DNA from: Sphingomonas sp. PL-96
Lineage (GTDB): Bacteria; Pseudomonadota; Alphaproteobacteria; Sphingomonadales; Sphingomonadaceae
DNA: 64,000 bases
Direction of reading: 5' to 3'
Assembly (NCBI RefSeq): GCF_020707215.1
Contig: NZ_JAJFET010000002.1
Coordinates: 62,001-126,000, forward strand
In this document: positions 55,359 through 62,190 of the stretch, piece after piece
Layout: each line of letters begins with the position of its first letter
How positions within the stretch are numbered: the first letter of the stretch is position 1
Notes under the pieces: generated by a model
The model's database searches: none
What the model was told of the DNA's origin: nothing
Seen by the model: the letters and a program-made list of their open reading frames with translations, nothing else
Position numbers and translations under genes: made by a program

Positions 55359-55522
55359 CGTGTCTGTTCCTCAATGTACTTGGTCTTGGCTTCGTGGGTC
55401 AGGCGAAAAAGCCCGAGGCTGGCGAGCAGGTCGAGGTCGGCCGGCTCAAGCCGGATCCCCCTGCCGGTCTCGGCGGCTCGACTGAGGCGGTGGTCGAGCC
55501 GGGTGATGGATGGGGCGTTCAT
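55184..55522 (-). CDS. Prophage small protein overlapping the integrase start
   Basis: A 112-residue reading frame from the ATG at 55522, which overlaps the stop of the zinc-ribbon gene (ATGA). Residues 1-65 look like a real protein (MNAPSITRLDHRL, then GIRLEPADLDLLASLGLF and AKTKYIEEQTRCRDARR). The last 45 residues, inside int, are low in hydrophobics and may be an unselected extension. Position just before int suggests a recombination-directionality or accessory role, but no excisionase motif is evident. Confidence 0.55.
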   Translation of the reverse strand: MNAPSITRLDHRLSRAAETGRGIRLEPADLDLLASLGLFRLTHEAKTKYIEEQTRCRDARRRSIAAGNIGSTSSAARTVPNVRLVGMSSGTTPKRDARQAHQRALTTPIKRS

Positions 55523-55674
55523 CCGGTCTTTCCTTCTGCTGGGGGGCGCCGCCGGCGCTTGCGGTTCTTGGGGGGCGGGATGAGGCACAGCTGCTGTCCT
55601 TCGCCCGGATGCCGGCCGTCCAGCGACTGGCACTCTGGGCAGCGGCAGCGCTGCGGAGTGGGAGCGAACTTCAC
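55519..55674 (-). CDS. Tiny zinc-ribbon-like prophage protein (51 residues)
   Basis: GTG start at 55674. The product has CRCPEC near residues 9-15, a later single cysteine (QQLCLIPPP) and a strongly basic Lys/Arg tail. Three clustered cysteines plus one could bind zinc; the tail could bind nucleic acid. It sits between two genes, 3 bases after one stop and overlapping the next start by 4, which supports translation. No family recognised. Confidence 0.5.
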   Translation of the reverse strand: MKFAPTPQRCRCPECQSLDGRHPGEGQQLCLIPPPKNRKRRRRPPAEGKTG

Positions 55675-55677
55675 CAC

Positions 55678-55872
55678 TCACCACATGTCCGCAGGACGGC
55701 GAGGGATCGGGTGCAGATCCTTGACGAGCGTCAGGATCGGGCGGCCGCGGTCGAACCGGACGGAGGCGAAGCCGCGCCGCATCACGGCCACGACGTCGCC
55801 GTGCCGGTTGCGCGGGCCGAGGCCGAGGAACAGCACGCGATCGCCCGCCACCAATCCGGCTCGCTCGGTCAT
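55678..55872 (-). CDS. Small prophage hypothetical protein, KOW/SH3-like
   Basis: A 64-residue protein. The stretch [11 protein letters not shown], then [20 protein letters not shown], has the alternation of a small beta-barrel (KOW- or SH3-like). The ATG overlaps the GapR-like stop by 4 bases. No family recognised with certainty. Confidence 0.55.
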   Translation of the reverse strand: MTERAGLVAGDRVLFLGLGPRNRHGDVVAVMRRGFASVRFDRGRPILTLVKDLHPIPRRPADMW

Positions 55873-56105
55873 ATGCCCAGGGCTTGCTTGTAGGTCTCAA
55901 GCAGCATGTCCGCCTCGTCGCGGTGGTGTTTCTCCATGCGGCGCAGGCGGACGATGTTGCGCATGGTCTTGACGTCGAAGCCGGTGGACTTCGCCTCGGC
56001 GTAGACATCCTTGATGTCGTCGCTGATGCCCTTCTTCTCTTCCTCGAGCCGCTCGATGCGCTCGATCAGCAGGCGCAGCTGCTCGGCCGAAATGTTGTCG
56101 GACAT
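55869..56105 (-). CDS. GapR/DUF2312 family nucleoid-associated protein, prophage copy
   Basis: A 78-residue coiled-coil protein matching DUF2312 (UPF0335). [21 protein letters not shown], then [28 protein letters not shown] in two blocks, then [18 protein letters not shown]. In Caulobacter, GapR forms a tetrameric clamp on overtwisted DNA ahead of replication and transcription forks. A phage-encoded version may help phage DNA topology or compete with the host protein (inference). It lies in the early leftward operon. Confidence 0.9.
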   Translation of the reverse strand: MSDNISAEQLRLLIERIERLEEEKKGISDDIKDVYAEAKSTGFDVKTMRNIVRLRRMEKHHRDEADMLLETYKQALGI

Positions 56106-56108
56106 GGA

Positions 56109-56213
56109 TTAGCTCCAGATCAGAAGGGCGACGCCAGCGGCGACGAGAAGGCACAGAGCGACGAAGATGCGCTGGGCGATTTCGGAGGCTTCAGCCTCGC
56201 GTGGATCAGGCAT
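56109..56213 (-). CDS. Tiny single-pass membrane protein of the prophage (34 residues)
   Basis: ATG at 56213. An acidic start (MPDPREAEASEIAQ) is followed by one hydrophobic helix (RIFVALCLLVAAGVALLIW) and the stop. It sits snugly 3 bases before the gapR-like gene and 6 bases after the previous stop. The size and shape are those of small phage membrane proteins. Role unknown. Confidence 0.55.
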   Translation of the reverse strand: MPDPREAEASEIAQRIFVALCLLVAAGVALLIWS

Positions 56214-56219
56214 GGCGCG

Positions 56220-56678
56220 TCACCCGCTTTCCGCATCGAAGGCGTCGCGCATGCTGAGGTACGGCTGACCCGTCAGTGGGTTGCGCTTCGTCGTCGCATC
56301 CGCGTCCGCCATGATCTGCGGAGCACCGGCCAGGGCGGCGCGATTTTCACGCACAATGTCCTCCAGGGTGAGACGCCAGACGGTTTCGCCGAGCTCGCGC
56401 CCGTCTTCGATGCGGGTCTGAACATGGATGATGTGCTCGCGTAGCCGGGTGACCTCCGCATCTTCGTGCTTTCGAGTAGGATCGGCGGAGGGAGGATAGG
56501 TCGGGTCCGCGCCATCGAGCACCAGCTGCGCGACGTGGCGGACTTGGGCCGGCGAAGCGCATGCCACCTCGGCTTCGGTCCAGCGGGCGATGCGCTCGAG
56601 CAGCTTGCGGAAGCGCGCCTCGTTGGCGTCGGCCTGCGGGATCCCTGCCGCGTCGGGGGCTTCGTGAGCCGCAGTCAT
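56220..56678 (-). CDS. Prophage hypothetical protein (152 residues)
   Basis: Hydrophilic, mostly helical protein starting MTAAHEAPDAAGIPQ. Includes RFRKLLERIARWTEAEVACASPAQVRHVAQLV in two helices, a long charged helix (EVTRLREHIIHVQTRIEDG) and a C-terminal NPLTGQPYLSMRDAFDAESG tail. The start overlaps the preceding stop (ATGA). I do not recognise a family. Confidence 0.65.
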   Translation of the reverse strand: MTAAHEAPDAAGIPQADANEARFRKLLERIARWTEAEVACASPAQVRHVAQLVLDGADPTYPPSADPTRKHEDAEVTRLREHIIHVQTRIEDGRELGETVWRLTLEDIVRENRAALAGAPQIMADADATTKRNPLTGQPYLSMRDAFDAESG

Positions 56679-56911
56679 AGCTGATAGCTCCGGACGCCGT
56701 CTTCCTCGACACAAACCTCTGGGTAGAGGCACCTGGGCGCGTTCCGGTCCCGTTCGGCTGCCGAGTAGGTGCGCTCGATCCACGCCTGAGCCGCCCATGC
56801 GGTGCCGAACGTGCCCACGTCGTGCTCGCCCACCATGCCGGCATTCTCGACAGCGATGTACTGGCGCTTCGCACGTCCGGCGGCCGCGACAATCAGACGT
56901 TGATCAGCCAT
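56675..56911 (-). CDS. Prophage hypothetical protein (78 residues)
   Basis: ATG at 56911, overlapping the end of the preceding gene by 8 bases. Starts MADQRLIVAAAGRAKRQYIAVEN and has FGTAWAAQAWIERTYSAAERD, with two cysteines near the end (RCLYPEVCVEE). No family recognised. Continuous overlap with both neighbours supports it. Confidence 0.6.
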   Translation of the reverse strand: MADQRLIVAAAGRAKRQYIAVENAGMVGEHDVGTFGTAWAAQAWIERTYSAAERDRNAPRCLYPEVCVEEDGVRSYQL

Positions 56912-57149
56912 TGGCGAGCTCCTGCTCACGCAGGCGGCGGATCCCGACGCCCATTCTACCGACACGCGCCAGCGCTTCAGGGGGAACGCGCCGCCGGGGG
57001 GGTGTCCCCTTTTCGTTCTTGCTCTGGCGCGAGTTGGTGGTAGCCTGCGCGCCTCTCCGGTCCTGTGAGGGGATTTGGACGATCCCGGCCCGCCGCCTGC
57101 CTGCGGCGGGTCGGTGATCAGCAGCGCTGCGGCGCACGCCAGCGATCAT
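56904..57149 (-). CDS. Prophage small basic protein (81 residues)
   Basis: ATG at 57149 overlapping the preceding stop by 4 bases. Very Arg-rich (RRSAADHRPAAGRRRAG) with a central NSRQSKNEKGTPPRRRVPPEAL stretch in two parts and a C-terminal VGRMGVGIRRLREQELANG. Could bind nucleic acid. No family recognised; Arg-richness is also what GC-rich non-coding frames look like, so confidence is limited. Confidence 0.45.
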   Translation of the reverse strand: MIAGVRRSAADHRPAAGRRRAGIVQIPSQDRRGAQATTNSRQSKNEKGTPPRRRVPPEALARVGRMGVGIRRLREQELANG

Positions 57150-57427
57150 GCGGCGATCCTCCATACCATCGACACCAGCTGGGCCGCGCCGAGCGCGGCG
57201 ATCGCGATCGGCACGGCGGTTTCGAGCGCCCGGCGCGTGCGCCCGGTCGGGATCAGCCATGCGCCGTGAACTGCCCCCGCATGCACCAGCTGGCGATCTG
57301 CCTTTCGCCAGTCGGGCACCCGCCGAGGACGCGGCGGCCGCGCGACAGGGCACGCGCGGGCGGGGAAGGGGGTGTCGGCGGCCGGAGCAGCGGCGGCGCG
57401 CTCCTGGACGACGGGAAGGGGGTTCAC
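57146..57427 (-). CDS. Prophage hypothetical protein with C-terminal membrane segment
   Basis: A 93-residue frame from the ATG at 57427, overlapping the preceding stop by 4 bases. Residues 1-65 are Pro/Arg-rich. The last 25 residues form a hydrophobic helix (ALETAVPIAIAALGAAQLVSM). It may be a tail-anchored small membrane protein. Confidence 0.5.
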   Translation of the reverse strand: MNPLPVVQERAAAAPAADTPFPARACPVARPPRPRRVPDWRKADRQLVHAGAVHGAWLIPTGRTRRALETAVPIAIAALGAAQLVSMVWRIAA

Positions 57428-58122
57428 AGCGCACCGCCGAGGTCGAGCGCGGCCGCCGGCACAAAGCGCAAGGTGCGGGTGTGGGGCAAGCCAGGACGGG
57501 CGTGCTCGAGCACGGCGATAGCGAGCCCCCTCATGTCCTCGGTCTCGCCCACCTCGTCCGCGATCTGAATGGCGTGGACGCCTTGGAAGCGCCCGGTCAC
57601 CTCGCGCAGCCGATCGCCAAGACGATCAATCAGAACGGGGATCGGTTCAGCCGCGTTGCCGGCCGCGAGCTCGATGAAGGCCAGCAACGTGGTGCGGGTA
57701 CCGTCTTCGGCAATCTCGCCGGTGCAGCGGGTGCAGCAGTCCTCACCATCACCCCTCCGCCCAGTCCAGGAGCAGGGGATACCTCCGACGATGCAGGCGT
57801 CGTTCCAGCTGCAGCCGCAGCCGCGACAGATCCGGCCGGACGGGATGCCGTCGCGAAGGCAGCGGTACACGAAGGGGTCGAACTGGAAGATGGCGAATAG
57901 CTGCTCGAGCCCGTTATCGGTGAGCGGACGATCATTGCGCTCGGCGGCCGCGATCAGCTTCTCGGCCAGCGGGGAGGGGCCGAACGACAGCCGGCCGACG
58001 ACCTGCGCGATCGTCAGACCTGCCGCCTGGCGGCGCAGGCACAGATAGTCGCCGGCCGTGAAGGGCGCGGGGCGGGCAACTTTGACGGGGACGGGAGCGG
58101 GTGAGGGAGGATCGTTCGACAT
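57424..58122 (-). CDS. Prophage cysteine-rich hypothetical protein (232 residues)
   Basis: GGAGAG precedes the ATG. The N-terminal part (DYLCLRRQAAGLTIAQVVGRL) resembles a helix-turn-helix start. The centre carries eight cysteines in CRGCGCSWNDACIVGG, PCSWTGRRG and DCCTRCTG, a likely zinc-binding module. The C-terminal half has LLAFIELAAG and a helical MRGLAIAVLEHARPG segment. It may be a phage DNA-binding protein. Not assigned to a family. Confidence 0.7.
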   Translation of the reverse strand: MSNDPPSPAPVPVKVARPAPFTAGDYLCLRRQAAGLTIAQVVGRLSFGPSPLAEKLIAAAERNDRPLTDNGLEQLFAIFQFDPFVYRCLRDGIPSGRICRGCGCSWNDACIVGGIPCSWTGRRGDGEDCCTRCTGEIAEDGTRTTLLAFIELAAGNAAEPIPVLIDRLGDRLREVTGRFQGVHAIQIADEVGETEDMRGLAIAVLEHARPGLPHTRTLRFVPAAALDLGGAL

Positions 58123-58206
58123 GGCTTCTCTCCGGACAAAGGGGGACTGTTCCCGCCGGTGAGGGGTTCGGCGGGTCGGTCGGTTGGGAAAGGGAACGGT
58201 GAGCGG

Positions 58207-58569
58207 CTAGAGGATCTGCGCGTCGGCCGTGGTGTCGTCGTTGGCGGCCGGCGGCGGCACCTCCGGGCCGCCTGAAAGGATCTCGCCGGGGGCGAGCGGG
58301 TGGGTATCGTTGGCGGGTACGCGAGCACGGATCGGCGTCTGCTTCAGCCCGGTCAGAACCTTGGGGTTCGGGGTCAGCGACGGCGAAAGCTGGTGGGTGA
58401 TGACGTGGTCGACGGCGAAGCTGGCGCCGCAGTTCTCGGCGTCGAGGCAGGCGATCACCGCCTGGCGGAAATACTCACTTACCGCGCGGCTCGTACGCGA
58501 GCGCGTGGGACCTTGGCAGTGCGGGCAGGCGAAACCGATCTTCTGCTGGTGTGGGACGTGGCTCTTCAC
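58207..58569 (-). CDS. ogr: Ogr/Delta-like zinc-finger late transcription activator
   Basis: A 120-residue protein. The zinc-finger core ACPHCQGPTRSRTSR, then VSEYFRQAVIACLDAENCGASF and HVITHQLSPS, is the Ogr/Delta pattern of P2, P4 and 186. Those proteins bind upstream of late promoters and recruit RNA polymerase through its alpha subunit to turn on late genes. The C-terminal extension (about 55 residues, Pro/Ala-rich) is longer than in P2 Ogr. The start overlaps the CII-like stop by 4 bases. Confidence 0.88.
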   Translation of the reverse strand: MKSHVPHQQKIGFACPHCQGPTRSRTSRAVSEYFRQAVIACLDAENCGASFAVDHVITHQLSPSLTPNPKVLTGLKQTPIRARVPANDTHPLAPGEILSGGPEVPPPAANDDTTADAQIL

Positions 58570-59060
58570 TTGGATGCCCCCCCTTGGGGCTGCACCCTGG
58601 CGACCGACGCCCCCCCCGGGGCATCCAGCATCGGCAGGGTGTGGCTGAGGGCGGTCATCGCCTGCTCAGTCTCACGCTTTGCCAGCGCCAGATCGGCAGG
58701 GGAGGCGCCCGGTCGCGTTGCTGCGATGAGGTGGGCGATCGCGTCGCCGGCCTCCTTCGCTGCGATCGAGGCGAGGCGCGCGAGCGCCTCGGGGTCATGT
58801 CCGGGGGTCGCTGCCTCGACCTCCGAACGGAACATGTAGGTCTGCAGGATCGGCAAGCCTTCGCCACCTGCCGCGCGATAGGCGCAGTCCAGGGTGAAGG
58901 CGTCCGCCAGGCAGATGCCCGTCGCGACGTCGGGATCCCCGTAGTCGCGCAGGGTCTTGCCCTTCTTACCGATTAAACCGGCGGCTTCTTCCCAGCCCAG
59001 CAGACCGGCAATCCGCGCGATCGCTTGCTCGAAACTGAGCGGTGGACGCTGCTTGGTCAT
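58566..59060 (-). CDS. Phage regulatory CII (CP76)-like protein
   Basis: A 164-residue helical protein. LSFEQAIARIAGLLGWEEAAGLIGKKGKTLRDYGDP (in overlapping blocks) fits the CP76/CII group of P2- and 186-like phages, which controls lysogeny establishment or early transcription. The C-terminal part is an Ala-rich helix. It lies in the early operon between the gp16-like gene and ogr. A short GTG frame of about 24 codons ends at its start by an ATGA overlap, but I cannot support it. Confidence 0.65.
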   Translation of the reverse strand: MTKQRPPLSFEQAIARIAGLLGWEEAAGLIGKKGKTLRDYGDPDVATGICLADAFTLDCAYRAAGGEGLPILQTYMFRSEVEAATPGHDPEALARLASIAAKEAGDAIAHLIAATRPGASPADLALAKRETEQAMTALSHTLPMLDAPGGASVARVQPQGGASK

Positions 59061-59150
59061 CGTGCCGTCACCGCAAAAGCGCGCGCCGATCGCGAAGGAC
59101 GCGCCGTGGGCGCCGCGCTACCTGCATGCACCGAAATGAGGTCAGCAGGA

Positions 59151-59465
59151 TCAAGCATCGGAGAGCGCCAGGGTGGGCTGCGGTTCGTGGGCCGGGTTGA
59201 TCTCGCCATCCTTGATGTCGAGTTTTACCGCTATGTTGTGGCTGATGCCGAAGTCGCAGTTCAGCCGCCCGCCGAGCACCTTGTAGACAGTGCGGCGGTT
59301 GTAACCCTGGGCATCCGCCCAGTCTGCCACCGTTACGCCCTGTGCCTTGAAGCGCGCCTTCGCCGCGTCACGGCGCTCTGACATGGAGCGTTCCGGGCGC
59401 GCGACGATGCCGCCCGCGGGGGCGGGGCCTTGCATCGAATCTCGCGCGACCGAATCGGCCATCAT
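59151..59465 (-). CDS. BcepMu gp16-like DNA-binding protein (Cox-like position)
   Basis: A 104-residue protein from the ATG at 59465, with AAGG 10 bases upstream; an ATG at 59384 would give 77 residues and keep the whole domain. The core AKARFKAQGVTVADWADAQGY, then RRTVYKVLGGRLNCDFG and HNIAVKLDIK, matches the phage-associated BcepMu gp16 family, small helix-turn-helix-like proteins. First gene of the leftward early operon and divergent from the repressor, so it stands where P2 has Cox. Confidence 0.78.
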   Translation of the reverse strand: MMADSVARDSMQGPAPAGGIVARPERSMSERRDAAKARFKAQGVTVADWADAQGYNRRTVYKVLGGRLNCDFGISHNIAVKLDIKDGEINPAHEPQPTLALSDA

Positions 59466-59550
59466 GTGCAATGCACCTTCTTGGATACTGTTGGTGCAAA
59501 ATGCCGAGGATTGTCGCGCTAGTCAATTACTTTGCCGAGGATGCTCTGCT
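59466..59550. promoter_or_regulatory. Divergent promoter/operator region of the prophage switch
   Basis: The 85 bases between the early operon and the repressor gene. They hold GTGCAATGCAC (59466-59476, imperfect palindrome) and two copies of TGCCGAGGAT (59502-59511 and 59533-59542). A third copy is at 59877-59886. They are candidate operators. Confidence 0.55.
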
Positions 59551-59871
59551 GTGAGCGGAGGCGTCGGGTTGCGTCTGCGCCACGAGCGGAAGCGCTTGGG
59601 ACTGAATCAGGCCGATTTCGGCCGTTTGGGCGGCGTCAGTCGCCACAGTCAGACGGAATATGAAGCCGAGCGAACGCCGTTCAATTCGGACTACATGCTG
59701 CGCCTTCAAGAGGGCGGTGTGGACGTTGCCTTCGTTCTTACAGGTGCTGCGGCAGGCGCCGCGTTGCCCGAGTCGGCACGACCTTTGATCGATCAGTTCA
59801 TGCGGCTTGACGCGCGGGGACAGCAGATCGTCCTCGAGCTTGTGAACCATATGGCGAACCAACGGGCGTAG
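59551..59871 (+). CDS. XRE-type helix-turn-helix prophage repressor
   Basis: A 106-residue protein from a GTG at 59551, 8 bases after GAGGAT. The HTH is LRLRHERKRLGLNQADFGRLGGVSRHSQTEYE (in blocks), then a short dimerisation part (FVLTGAAAG, LIDQFMRLDARGQQIVLELV). It lacks a LexA-type peptidase domain, so induction would not be by self-cleavage. Divergent from the early operon, it is the likely C repressor that maintains lysogeny. Confidence 0.85.
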   Translation: MSGGVGLRLRHERKRLGLNQADFGRLGGVSRHSQTEYEAERTPFNSDYMLRLQEGGVDVAFVLTGAAAGAALPESARPLIDQFMRLDARGQQIVLELVNHMANQRA

Positions 59872-59920
59872 ATGATTGCCGAGGATTCTCGGGAGGCGGC
59901 GGTACTTGCGGGCGAGGGGC

Positions 59921-60673
59921 ATGACGGGAGTGTTGGAAGAGGGTTCGAGCGGCGCCTGGCGTACCGGGGCGGACGGCAGCGCAAGCAAGTCGGTGGCTAT
60001 CACCTATGCGTTCTGGCTGTGCCTGGGCGCATTCGGCGCGCACCGGTTCTATGCGGAGAAGCGTAGAAGCGCTGTCGGCCAATTGCTGTTGACGATCGCC
60101 TGTATCGCCGTGCCGGACGTCAACATTGGGGCCGCGCTCCTGGCCGCGGTGATGCTATGGCTCCTGGCCGACGCCTTCCTCATCCCGAGGTGGATCCGCG
60201 GCTACAATCAAAGCGCCAAGCCGCGGGCGACGCCTGCCGGATCAGATCGTGGCGGAGGAGCCGATCGCGACAGCAGCAGGTGGAAGCGTGCTCCAAAACC
60301 CCAGGCGACGTACGTTCCGGCCTTCGGAGCATCGTCTGCTGGTGGCCCGGCGCCGAGGCCGTCGCAGACCGCATGGGCGCCGCCTTCAACGCCAGCACCG
60401 ACACTAGCGGCAGCGGCAGCGGCGTCGCCGTGGGACGATGAGGACGACGAGGATCTAAACGGCGACGTCGAGCGAACCGTGCCGCTGTCGTTCGAATATG
60501 CCGACGCCGACGGTATCGTCACCGAACGCACGATCATCAACTGGATCGACACCCGCTACTACGTGAAGGGCCTCTGCCTGAACCGCCACGCGGTACGAAC
60601 CTTTCGAAAGGATCGTGTTCTAATATGGACAGCGGGAGCCGAAACCCTGCGCCACCAGATCAGGCAGATTTGA
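59921..60673 (+). CDS. TM2-domain membrane protein with C-terminal WYL-like domain (prophage cargo)
   Basis: A 250-residue protein from the ATG at 59921 (GAGGGG upstream). Residues 23-95 form a TM2 domain: two membrane helices with FGAHRFYAEKR between and the closing ADAFLIPRWIRGYNQ. Residues 96-180 are a Pro/Ala/acidic linker (DDEDDEDLNGD). Residues 186-236 fit a WYL-like fold: PLSFEYADADG, TERTIINWID, YYVKGLCL and AVRTFRKDRVLIW. WYL domains sense nucleotide or nucleic-acid ligands in defence regulators. A membrane-tethered WYL sensor is inferred. The 3' end overlaps the convergent KAP gene by 14 bases. Confidence 0.75.
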   Translation: MTGVLEEGSSGAWRTGADGSASKSVAITYAFWLCLGAFGAHRFYAEKRRSAVGQLLLTIACIAVPDVNIGAALLAAVMLWLLADAFLIPRWIRGYNQSAKPRATPAGSDRGGGADRDSSRWKRAPKPQATYVPAFGASSAGGPAPRPSQTAWAPPSTPAPTLAAAAAASPWDDEDDEDLNGDVERTVPLSFEYADADGIVTERTIINWIDTRYYVKGLCLNRHAVRTFRKDRVLIWTAGAETLRHQIRQI

Positions 60674-62114
60674 AGCGAGAAACCTTGGTGATCAGGTTCT
60701 TGTACATGCTCGCGTTGCCAAGGCTTTCCGCATCGTAGTTGAAGCGGTCCTCCCCAATTTCGTTGTGAACATAGGTGTTTCCGCTCGGATTGTTCATCAA
60801 CTCGATGAGCTGGTCCCGTGGCATCAACACTGCGTTCTCGTAGTCTTGAGCCAGCCCGTCGATGTCCCGGTCCACCGCGTCGCTTCCCGCCGAGTAGTGC
60901 AGGCGGAAATGCCAGTTTGGTTTGCGCGACGTTTCTAGAAGTCCGGTATGACCACGTACATGGCTGATGATGAGAGGGACCAGGTAACCAAGATAGAGCC
61001 GACGGGTCCCTGTCAACGCGAAGCAAGTTTCGAGCGTCTCCATGATGGTAAAGGTTTCCCGAGCCGTTACTTCGTACGCCTCTAGGTAGCGCGTCAGCAT
61101 GTCCCGAACATCCGCGCGGCCGTAGCCGCGGGACTCTTCTGAGGTAGAAACTGGAAAGTGAAGCCGTCCGCGATGCAAGCTGAGAGCATCAAATAGATGT
61201 CTCACGAGTGCCTGGATCGGCGCCGGGTCTAAGGTGTAGCGACGATTGAGGAACCGCTGCAAATACGCCTTGGAAGCAAAGCCGGCCCCATAGGTCGCCG
61301 ACACCGAGTGAGCGAGTTGGTCGCCGTTCATGCCCAGAACGAAGACGATCCCTTGAACGTCGAAGAGATGCTTAACTTCTTCAAGAAACTTGATGGCGTA
61401 GGTGGGGCGGCAGCGGTCGAGCTCGTCGACCACGATAATGATTGGGGGTGGCAGTGGGCTCTCCGCCAGTGTGTCGACGATCGCGCGGAGCCCGGCCTTC
61501 ATTCCGTGGATTGCTGCCTCGCTTTCGCGGAAGTTCTGGATGCGTTGGGCCAGGGATCCTGTTGACAGGTCCGCGATACCTCTTTCTGCGTCCGCCACGA
61601 TGGTGTCGCCTAAGTTCTTGGCGGACTCCATTCCAAGTTCGTGTGCAGTCTTGGATGTTTCACCAACTGCCTCTTCTATGGCATCGACGGCGATCGCGCC
61701 CAATAACAAGCCGGCGCCTTTCCGCAGTAGTCCGATGCTGCTCAGCCTGACGACGGCGCCAGCTTTTCGACGGAATTCGGCAAGGCGGTCCTTAAGCTGC
61801 GGCGTCTGGTCGAGGTAAGGCTCAAGCGCCCGTTCAAGGGTAGAAATCAGCGCGATTAGCGGATCGTCGCTTAGGTCGTCATGCCATGCATCGATATAGG
61901 CGACAGGGTGTGACCTGTGCGCGTTTTCCGCGAACCTCTTGAGGAAGTATGTTTTCCCCTCCCCGTAATTACCATCAACGGCTATCACGAAGCCTTCGTT
62001 GTCTTCGCGCAGGGAAGGGCGCTTGGTCACTACCTCCAAATAACTGAGAAGGTCTTCGGCTTCTTGGCGTCGGCCGAAAAGGTCTCCAGCCCAGATTTCT
62101 TCAGGTGTTCGCAC
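60660..62114 (-). CDS. KAP-family P-loop NTPase (prophage cargo, candidate phage-exclusion protein)
   Basis: A 484-residue protein from a GTG at 62114, with AAGGGG 6 bases upstream. Walker A GNYGEGKT (48-55), hydrophobic insertion near 120-150 (LLLGAIAVDAI), Walker B PIIIVVDELDRCRP (223-237), and the downstream VFVLGMNGDQLAHS and FLNRRYTLDP blocks typical of KAP NTPases. KAP proteins are STAND-related, often membrane-associated; F-plasmid PifA, which excludes T7, is one. GC is clearly below that of flanking phage genes. No other prophage structural gene needs it, so it looks like cargo. Confidence 0.85.
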   Translation of the reverse strand: MRTPEEIWAGDLFGRRQEAEDLLSYLEVVTKRPSLREDNEGFVIAVDGNYGEGKTYFLKRFAENAHRSHPVAYIDAWHDDLSDDPLIALISTLERALEPYLDQTPQLKDRLAEFRRKAGAVVRLSSIGLLRKGAGLLLGAIAVDAIEEAVGETSKTAHELGMESAKNLGDTIVADAERGIADLSTGSLAQRIQNFRESEAAIHGMKAGLRAIVDTLAESPLPPPIIIVVDELDRCRPTYAIKFLEEVKHLFDVQGIVFVLGMNGDQLAHSVSATYGAGFASKAYLQRFLNRRYTLDPAPIQALVRHLFDALSLHRGRLHFPVSTSEESRGYGRADVRDMLTRYLEAYEVTARETFTIMETLETCFALTGTRRLYLGYLVPLIISHVRGHTGLLETSRKPNWHFRLHYSAGSDAVDRDIDGLAQDYENAVLMPRDQLIELMNNPSGNTYVHNEIGEDRFNYDAESLGNASMYKNLITKVSRFKSA

Positions 62115-62190
62115 TGCATGCCCCTTGCTGAGCGTGCGAGAATGGAAGCAATCGGGTGATGGAGCAAGCTGGTCACGATGTTCGACCTCG

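Noticed and set aside
59061..59134. Short GTG frame of about 24 codons ending in ATGA at the CII-like start
   Set aside because: Ala/Arg/Ser-rich composition only and no ribosome-binding site; cannot be told from chance.
59501..59554. 17-codon frame (MPRIVALVNYFAEDALL) whose stop overlaps the repressor GTG
   Set aside because: No good ribosome-binding site; its first codons coincide with the repeated operator-like word, which explains them better.
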